Below are positions 1 to 4,099 of a DNA stretch of 7,360 nt, piece by piece. Source of the stretch: Pirellulales bacterium (GTDB taxonomy: Bacteria; Planctomycetota; Planctomycetia; Pirellulales; Thermoguttaceae); NCBI GenBank assembly GCA_030607895.1, contig JAUWJC010000200.1, positions 1 to 7,360 of the forward strand, read 5' to 3'. The position numbers and the translations under genes were made by a program. Each line of letters opens with the position of its first letter. Position 1 is the first letter of the stretch. The notes beneath the pieces were generated by a model, which was not told the origin of the DNA, ran no database searches, and saw only the letters and a list, made by a program, of their open reading frames with translations.

Positions 1-4
1 AAGT

Positions 5-38
5 CCTGAACCCTGAACCCCGAACCCTAAACCCTGAC
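5..38. repeat. Degenerate heptamer tandem repeat
   Basis: Five consecutive units of a CCTGAAC-type heptamer can be read: CCTGAAC, CCTGAAC, CCCGAAC, CCTAAAC and a shortened CCTGAC. The array starts at or before the window edge, so its full length is unknown. It resembles degenerate intergenic heptad repeats I associate with planctomycete genomes, and one unit matches the CCCTAAA telomere-like word by composition only. No gene is supported in 1-87: a short open frame covers 3-74, and a 12-codon frame at 40-78 (MLDALERLSWIK) has no ribosome binding site. The 11-mer ACCCCGAACCC at 17-27 recurs at 6831-6841 inside a coding region. Confidence 0.6.
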
Positions 39-87
39 AATGCTCGACGCACTGGAACGGCTTTCGTGGATTAAGTAACATCAACGA

Positions 88-1401
88 ATGGAACACCACC
101 GAATGACACGGCCGGCCCGAGTTCTGATAATCCTCGCACTACTTCTTTGCACCGTGGGCGTGGCCGTGGCTGCCGAGCGGTTCCCGCCGCCCGACTTCAC
201 CGACCACGTGCTGCCGACCACCCAGGTCGTGCCGCCGCGGTCCGACCTATGGGAATACGTCGACGCAACGGCTTTGCTGGCCGGCCTGTCGTTGGCCACG
301 TATTTCGCGTTGGTAAACCGTTCTCGCCGCGGTCTGTACCTCTTGACAATCGCCTCGCTTCTGTGGTTTGGATTCTGGCGTGAAGGGTGCATCTGCTCGA
401 TCGGGGCGATTCAGAACATCACACTGGCACTGTTCAACCCGAGCTATTCGGTTCCATTTGTCGCGGTGGCGTTTTTCATGCTGCCGTTGATGTTCGCGCT
501 TTTTTTCGGCCGGACGTTTTGCGCGGCCGTTTGCCCGTTGGGTGCCGTGCAGGAACTGGTGGCCATCCGGCCTGTCAAGGTGCCGGCCTGGTTGGAACAT
601 ACGCTGGGGCTGGTGCCTTACATCTACTTGGGTACGGCGGTGGCTCTTGCGGCCGACGGCACGGCGTTTGTCATCTGCCGTTACGACCCGTTCGTCGCCT
701 TCTTCCGCCGAAGCGGTACGCTGGACATGCTGGTGTTCGGCGGTTCGATGCTGGTAGTCGGGCTGTTTGTAGGTCGGCCATACTGCCGATATCTTTGTCC
801 CTACGGAGCACTTCTGGGCTTGTGCTCGAAGGTCTCCAAGTGGCACCTGAAAATTACTCCTGACGAGTGTACCAACTGCCGGCTGTGCGAAGACGCTTGT
901 CCGTACGGGGCGATTCGCAAACCAACGGTCGAGTGGTCGGCCGATGATCGGGTTACCGGCCGGCGGCGTCTGGCCGTGCTGCTCGTTATGCTGCCCGTGC
1001 TAATTGCGCTGGGGATATGGTTGGGGAGCCTGCTGGCCGTGCCGCTTGCCCGAATGAACCCCATGTTCCGGCTGGCCCAGCGGGTGCAACTGGAAAACAC
1101 CCAACAAGTGCAAGGCACCACGGAGGCCAGCGACGCCTTCCGAAACACGGGCCGCCCCGTCGACGAACTGTACCGGCAAGCAATCCAGTTGCAACGTCGC
1201 TTCGCCGCGATTGGCGGTTGGTTGGGCGCTTGGATCGGGTTGGTTATCGGCGTCAAGTTGATCCATCTTTCCATCCGGCGACGGCGTACCGAACATAGCC
1301 CCAATCCGGTAAACTGCCTGTCGTGCGGCCGATGTTTCTGGTATTGTCCGGCCGAACAGGTCCGGCTTGACGAGAAAAAACGAGAAAAAGGGACCAAGTA
1401 A
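88..1401 (+). CDS. NapH/NosR-like membrane 4Fe-4S polyferredoxin
   Basis: This 437-residue polytopic membrane protein is likely to pass electrons between a quinol or flavin partner and iron-sulfur proteins at the membrane. An N-terminal hydrophobic segment (about residues 11-29, ending AVAA) could be a signal anchor. Further hydrophobic stretches lie near 60-77, 82-96, 123-143, 173-190, 213-232, 297-320 and 376-394. Membrane-embedded cysteine motifs typical of the NapH/NosR/CcoG group are CIC (101, 103), C145-x3-C149P, C197 and C233-x3-C237P. Two full CX2CX2CX3CP ferredoxin motifs follow: C261, C264, C267, C271 and C410, C413, C416, C420. Residues 369-377 (QRRFAAIGG) recur in the downstream propeller protein. 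ATG 103 (MTRPARV) is an equally possible start; neither ATG has a clear Shine-Dalgarno. The lysine-rich tail DEKKREKGTK overlaps a repeat word also found at 6844-6855. The family assignment is firm, but the exact partner and direction of electron flow are not visible. Confidence 0.85.
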   Translation: MEHHRMTRPARVLIILALLLCTVGVAVAAERFPPPDFTDHVLPTTQVVPPRSDLWEYVDATALLAGLSLATYFALVNRSRRGLYLLTIASLLWFGFWREGCICSIGAIQNITLALFNPSYSVPFVAVAFFMLPLMFALFFGRTFCAAVCPLGAVQELVAIRPVKVPAWLEHTLGLVPYIYLGTAVALAADGTAFVICRYDPFVAFFRRSGTLDMLVFGGSMLVVGLFVGRPYCRYLCPYGALLGLCSKVSKWHLKITPDECTNCRLCEDACPYGAIRKPTVEWSADDRVTGRRRLAVLLVMLPVLIALGIWLGSLLAVPLARMNPMFRLAQRVQLENTQQVQGTTEASDAFRNTGRPVDELYRQAIQLQRRFAAIGGWLGAWIGLVIGVKLIHLSIRRRRTEHSPNPVNCLSCGRCFWYCPAEQVRLDEKKREKGTK

Positions 1402-1402
1402 T

Positions 1403-1482
1403 GTGTGGCACGTCCCTGAGCGCAGCGAAGGGCGTGATATACATGGACCACGCCCTTCGCTGCGCTCAGGGACGTGCCACAC
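1403..1482. repeat. Perfect 34-bp inverted repeat, BIME-like
   Basis: The arms 1403-1436 and 1449-1482 are exact reverse complements over 34 bases and are separated by a 12-base loop. Each arm is also an imperfect palindrome: CACG and CCC pair with GGG and CGTG around CGC-A-GCG. The element therefore reads as two REP-like units in head-to-head orientation. It begins one base after the stop codon of the polyferredoxin gene. No T-run follows the right arm, so a classical Rho-independent terminator is not supported. In the transcript it would be a very stable hairpin able to block exonucleases or separate expression of the two genes. The core CCCTGAGCGCAGCGAAGGG resembles a widespread class of intergenic repeats; that comparison is from memory. 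Confidence 0.9.
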
Positions 1483-1501
1483 GGTGAGAAATATGGGCTA
1501 A

Positions 1502-1520
1502 CCGGGTCGACACGACCCGG
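1502..1520 (+). promoter_or_regulatory. Short perfect hairpin upstream of RBS
   Basis: CCGGGTCG at 1502-1509 and CGACCCGG at 1513-1520 form a perfect 8-bp, GC-rich stem with a 3-base loop. It ends four bases before the Shine-Dalgarno of the propeller gene. It could tune translation or protect the 5' end of a processed message, or be an operator-like palindrome. The sequence gives no way to choose between these. Confidence 0.45.
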
Positions 1521-1523
1521 CTC

Positions 1524-1530
1524 GGAGGAG
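1524..1530 (+). promoter_or_regulatory. Strong Shine-Dalgarno GGAGGAG
   Basis: GGAGGAG lies five bases before ATG 1536 but only two bases before the overlapping in-frame GTG at 1533. The spacing therefore favours the ATG. It is the only strong Shine-Dalgarno in front of a gene in this window. Confidence 0.75.
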
Positions 1531-1535
1531 GCGTG

Positions 1536-3359
1536 ATGAGCGAGACAACGACGCCCAGTGGCGATGAGCATATCCAGTTCAACCGTCCGGCCAACGTCGG
1601 GCGGCGTATTGCAATCCAAACGGCCGTGATTGCCGGGCTGTTTTCGCTTGCCGTTTGCGTGTTGTTGGTTGTCGATTACAGCCGGCGCAAGGCGAAAGAC
1701 CCGCTCAACTCGCCCGGCTACCAGGCACTCAAGGCCGTGCTGGCCAAGCAGCCGCAAAACGAGGAGGTCAAAGAGCAGATTCGGATGGTCGACCTGGAGC
1801 TTCGCCGGCAGTATTTTCGGCAGCGACGCTTCGCGGCCATCGGCGGCCTGCTGCTGTTGGGCGGTATCATCGTCGGGGTGATTGGGGCCAAGACGGCCGT
1901 CACAATGCGGCGGAAGTTGCCCATGCCGGCCCCGGAAACGGGCGAGGGAGATGCCGACGCGGCAACCGGGCGAATCGGACGCCCGGCGGTGGCCGTTTTG
2001 CTTCTATTCCTGATCGCCACGGCGACCGTGTTGTACATGAGTATCCGGAGCAACCTGCCGGAGGACATCGACGGACTGTCGGCCGGTGCGAAGCCGGCAC
2101 CCTCCGGCGCGAGCCCCGCTCGTCCGGCTCCCGCGACGCCCATTGAGCCGGGGTTCCCAACCGACGAGGAAATCGCCAGGAATTGGCCCCGTTTTCGCGG
2201 CCCGGGCGGGCTGGGGATTTCTGGCTACACCAATGTACCGACCACTTGGGACGGCGGCTCGGGAAAGAACATCGTTTGGAAAACGCCCGTGCCACTGCCG
2301 GGAAACAACTCGCCGGTGGTTTGGAACGATCGGGTGTTTCTCTGCGGCGCTACCGAGAAGAAGCGGCAAGTCTACTCGTTCGATGCGGCCACCGGCAAGC
2401 TGCTCTGGCAGAAAGACGCGCCCGGCACGCCGCAAAGCACGGCCAAGCCGCCCAAGGTAATGGAAGCCACGGGCCATGCCGCACCGACGATGACGACCGA
2501 CGGCCGCCGAGCATTCGCCATGTTCGCAAACGGCGACGTGGCGGCCTTTGACTTCGCCGGCAACGTGGCTTGGGCCCGCAGCCTGGGGATTCCGCAAAAC
2601 AGTTACGGTCATGCCGCCTCGTTGACGATGTACCACGATTTACTGTTGATACAGTTCGATCAGGGCGAGGCCAAGTCGGAGAAGTCGAGACTATTGGCTC
2701 TGGACGCCGCCACCGGCAAGACGGTCTGGCAGACCAAACGCAAGGTGCCCAACTCCTGGCCGTCGCCTATCGTGATTGACGACGGCAACCGGGTGCAAAT
2801 CATCACCTGCGCCGATCCCTGGGTAATTGCGTATTCTCCCAGCGACGGAAAGGAGCTTTGGCGAGTGAAATGCCTCCGGCAGGACGTGGGCCCCTCGCCC
2901 GTGTTCGCCGCCGGCGTGGTCTACGTGGTCAACGAGTTCCCCAGCCTGTCGGCCATTCGGGCCGATGGGACGGGCGACGTAACCAAGACCCACGTGCTCT
3001 GGGAGGCCGAAGACGCACTGCCCGACACTTGCAGCCCGCTGGCCACCGACCAGTACGTCTTCATGCTGGCCAGCTACGGCACGTTGACCTGCTACGACGC
3101 CAAGAAGTACGACGACCCGGTCCCGCTTTGGGAAGAAGACTTCGACGCCAATTTTACCTCCTCACCCAGCCTGGTGGGCAAGCGGATTTACCTGTTCGGC
3201 AACGAGGGCAAGTGCTGGGTGGTCGAGCCGGGACGCGAGAAGTGCCAAAAGATTTCCGAGGCCGCGTTGGGAGAAGATTGCGTGACCAGCCCGGCCTTCC
3301 AGGATGGACGCATTTACATCCGCGGCAAGAAGCATTTGTTCTGCATCGGAAAGAAGTAG
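1536..3359 (+). CDS. Membrane-anchored PQQ-like beta-propeller protein
   Basis: The product is 607 residues from ATG 1536. Three hydrophobic helices are visible near residues 25-46, 99-118 and 151-168. An Ala/Pro-rich linker (about 180-210) leads to a beta-propeller from about residue 216 (NWPRFRGPGG) to the end. Propeller blades carry the D-x2-TGK-x2-W type motif of PQQ-like repeats: SFDAATGKLLWQ, ALDAATGKTVWQ and SPSDGKELWR, plus more divergent blades. With three helices, the propeller would lie outside the cytoplasmic membrane if the N-terminus is inside. Nothing shows that PQQ itself is bound; many such proteins are scaffolds or binding modules. Residues 96-104 (QRRFAAIGG), at the start of helix 2, match the upstream polyferredoxin exactly, which supports a joint complex. 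The gene follows the polyferredoxin after a repeat-filled gap of 134 bases. Its biochemical role is unknown; a part in membrane electron transfer is inferred from its neighbours only. Confidence 0.85.
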   Translation: MSETTTPSGDEHIQFNRPANVGRRIAIQTAVIAGLFSLAVCVLLVVDYSRRKAKDPLNSPGYQALKAVLAKQPQNEEVKEQIRMVDLELRRQYFRQRRFAAIGGLLLLGGIIVGVIGAKTAVTMRRKLPMPAPETGEGDADAATGRIGRPAVAVLLLFLIATATVLYMSIRSNLPEDIDGLSAGAKPAPSGASPARPAPATPIEPGFPTDEEIARNWPRFRGPGGLGISGYTNVPTTWDGGSGKNIVWKTPVPLPGNNSPVVWNDRVFLCGATEKKRQVYSFDAATGKLLWQKDAPGTPQSTAKPPKVMEATGHAAPTMTTDGRRAFAMFANGDVAAFDFAGNVAWARSLGIPQNSYGHAASLTMYHDLLLIQFDQGEAKSEKSRLLALDAATGKTVWQTKRKVPNSWPSPIVIDDGNRVQIITCADPWVIAYSPSDGKELWRVKCLRQDVGPSPVFAAGVVYVVNEFPSLSAIRADGTGDVTKTHVLWEAEDALPDTCSPLATDQYVFMLASYGTLTCYDAKKYDDPVPLWEEDFDANFTSSPSLVGKRIYLFGNEGKCWVVEPGREKCQKISEAALGEDCVTSPAFQDGRIYIRGKKHLFCIGKK

Positions 3360-3362
3360 CGA

Positions 3363-3378
3363 TATCAGTTATCAGTTA
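3363..3378. repeat. Two-copy TATCAGT repeat
   Basis: TATCAGT occurs twice in tandem at 3363-3369 and 3370-3376, followed by TA, directly after the stop codon of the propeller gene and before the mobile unit. It is short and may be the remnant of a longer intergenic heptad array. No function is claimed. Confidence 0.35.
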
Positions 3379-3387
3379 CGATACTAA

Positions 3388-3427
3388 ACCGCGAAGCGGT
3401 TATACAGCAAAGCCCAGGGTCGCGCAG
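3388..3427. repeat. Left outer arm of mobile unit
   Basis: This 40-base arm matches the reverse complement of 4006-4045 at 37 positions. It begins with a 6-bp stem-loop (AACCGC at 3387-3392, loop GAA, GCGGTT at 3396-3401) and continues into the CCCAGGGTCGCGCAG word. It is a likely recognition end for the adjacent transposase. Confidence 0.8.
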
Positions 3428-3438
3428 CGCACCCTGGG
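3413..3438. repeat. CCCAGGGT palindrome
   Basis: CCCAGGGT (3413-3420) pairs perfectly with ACCCTGGG (3431-3438) around a GC-rich 10-base loop that can itself fold. Only its first half occurs, inverted, at the right end (4006-4021), so the left end carries the complete REP-like palindrome and the right end a partial one. Confidence 0.75.
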
Positions 3439-3462
3439 AAAACAAAGCCCCAACAAGAACCA

Positions 3463-3481
3463 AAAACCCCGAAGGGGTTTT
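3463..3481. repeat. Left inner hairpin AAAACCCC-gaa-GGGGTTTT
   Basis: A perfect 8-bp stem with a GAA loop lies 18 bases before the transposase start. The TTTT on its 3' side makes it weakly terminator-like, but its inverted counterpart at 3969-3985 with the same flanking TACA word marks it as part of the mobile unit. Confidence 0.75.
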
Positions 3482-3499
3482 ACAAATAAGGGCGGCAGT

Positions 3500-3955
3500 A
3501 TGCCCCAGTCATTAGTCCAGATATATGTTCACATCGTGTATTCCACGAAGCATCGCAAACCTTTCTTGAGAGACAAAGTATTTCGTGATCGAACACAAAG
3601 ATATCTCGCGGGCATTTCCAACGGCCTTAACTGCCCGGCATTGATTGTCGGCGCGGTGGAAGATCATGTTCATATCCTGTGCCGACTGGGAAAGAACGTC
3701 GAGATTGCGAATCTCATACGTGATTTGAAACGAGATTCATCGAAATGGGTCAAGACGCAGCAACCACGACTGGCGGATTTCTATTGGCAGAAGGGATACG
3801 GCGCATTTTCACTCAGCCCGTCGCATGTTGAGGTACTCAAGGAGTACATCGTGCATCAAGAGGACCATCATCGCCAGGAGACTTTCAAGGATGAGTTTCG
3901 GCGATTGTGCAAGAAATACGGATTCCAAGTAGATGAACGATACGTATGGGATTGA
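3500..3955 (+). CDS. tnpA: IS200/RAYT-like Y1 HUH transposase
   Basis: The product is 151 residues, the usual size for a single-domain Y1 transposase (IS200/IS605 TnpA family) that cuts and rejoins single-stranded DNA at hairpin ends. The HUH metal-binding motif is H56-V57-H58 in the context EDHVHIL, and the likely nucleophile is Y116 in EYIVHQEDHH, with Q120 after it. The start MPQSLVQIYVHIVYSTK is the standard N-terminus of this group. The same frame stays open upstream to 2858, but that stretch overlaps the propeller gene and the left palindromes and is not coding. No TnpB lies alongside. Absence of TnpB and the REP-like flanks favour a RAYT-like domesticated or self-mobilising unit over a full IS605 element. 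Base composition is visibly less GC-rich than in the neighbours, consistent with separate origin. The gene appears intact. Confidence 0.92.
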   Translation: MPQSLVQIYVHIVYSTKHRKPFLRDKVFRDRTQRYLAGISNGLNCPALIVGAVEDHVHILCRLGKNVEIANLIRDLKRDSSKWVKTQQPRLADFYWQKGYGAFSLSPSHVEVLKEYIVHQEDHHRQETFKDEFRRLCKKYGFQVDERYVWD

Positions 3956-3968
3956 CGCTGTGGTTGTA

Positions 3969-3985
3969 AAACCCCGTTGGGGTTT
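3969..3985. repeat. Right inner hairpin AAACCCC-gtt-GGGGTTT
   Basis: A perfect 7-bp stem with a GTT loop lies 13 bases after the transposase stop. It is the inverted counterpart of the hairpin at 3463-3481 and differs from it only in the loop. It could also act as a weak terminator for the transposase message. Confidence 0.75.
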
Positions 3986-4005
3986 GGCAAGGGACGGCAT
4001 CGCAA

Positions 4006-4045
4006 CTGCGCGACCCTGGGCTGTGTTGTACAACCGCTTCGCGGT
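4006..4045. repeat. Right outer arm of mobile unit
   Basis: This is the inverted counterpart of 3388-3427 (37 of 40 positions). It ends in an ACCGC-ttc-GCGGT stem-loop at 4033-4045. The arm is translated in an artefactual upstream extension of the next gene, where it would give residues such as CATLGCVVQPLRG. Confidence 0.8.
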
Positions 4046-4067
4046 AGGAATCGTGGACAAATTCCTA
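4045..4067. repeat. Small hairpin TAGGAAT/ATTCCTA
   Basis: TAGGAAT (4045-4051) and ATTCCTA (4061-4067) are perfect reverse complements around a 9-base loop. The pair lies between the end of the mobile unit and the NuoE-NuoF start. It may be an operator-like palindrome or part of the element border; neither is proven. Confidence 0.35.
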
Positions 4068-4099
4068 ACAACCAACACGTTTCCGTTGCACAAAGCAGT

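Larger units (their letters stand above)
3387..4046 (+). mobile_element. IS200/RAYT-like unit with REP-like ends
   Basis: A single HUH transposase gene lies between two sets of palindromes that mirror each other. On the left, in order, are an ACCGC-gaa-GCGGT hairpin, a CCCAGGGT hairpin and an AACCCC-gaa-GGGGTT hairpin. On the right these appear as reverse complements in reverse order, except that the middle palindrome is only half present. The outer arms match over 40 bases with three mismatches. This matches the architecture of IS200 elements or REP-associated tyrosine transposases, which use hairpins at the ends rather than classical terminal repeats with target duplications; no direct repeat is evident at the borders. 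The unit interrupts what would otherwise be a close gene series. Exact cleavage sites cannot be placed from the sequence. Confidence 0.75.

Noticed and set aside
40..78. Twelve-codon frame MLDALERLSWIK as a leader peptide
   Set aside because: It has no ribosome binding site, no attenuator-like structure and no composition bias that would support a regulatory leader.
1403..1490. Rho-independent terminator after the polyferredoxin gene
   Set aside because: The stem is far longer than a normal terminator and no T-run follows the right arm.
1533..1535. GTG start for the propeller gene
   Set aside because: It is only two bases from the Shine-Dalgarno; ATG 1536 has better spacing.
801..1757. Long minus-strand open frame across the polyferredoxin end, the inverted repeat and the propeller start
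   Set aside because: It crosses two well-supported plus-strand genes and a palindrome, and shows no coherent protein features.
2858..3499. Upstream in-frame extension of the transposase
   Set aside because: It overlaps the propeller gene in another frame and the left palindromes. The protein homology-like start is at 3500.
3388..4045. CRISPR-like array from the repeated palindromes
   Set aside because: The repeats are inverted pairs around a transposase gene, not regularly spaced direct repeats with spacers.
3977..4099. TTG start giving a 41-residue N-terminal extension of the NuoE-NuoF protein
   Set aside because: The extension translates the right palindromes of the mobile unit, whereas ATG 4100 begins a standard NuoE sequence.
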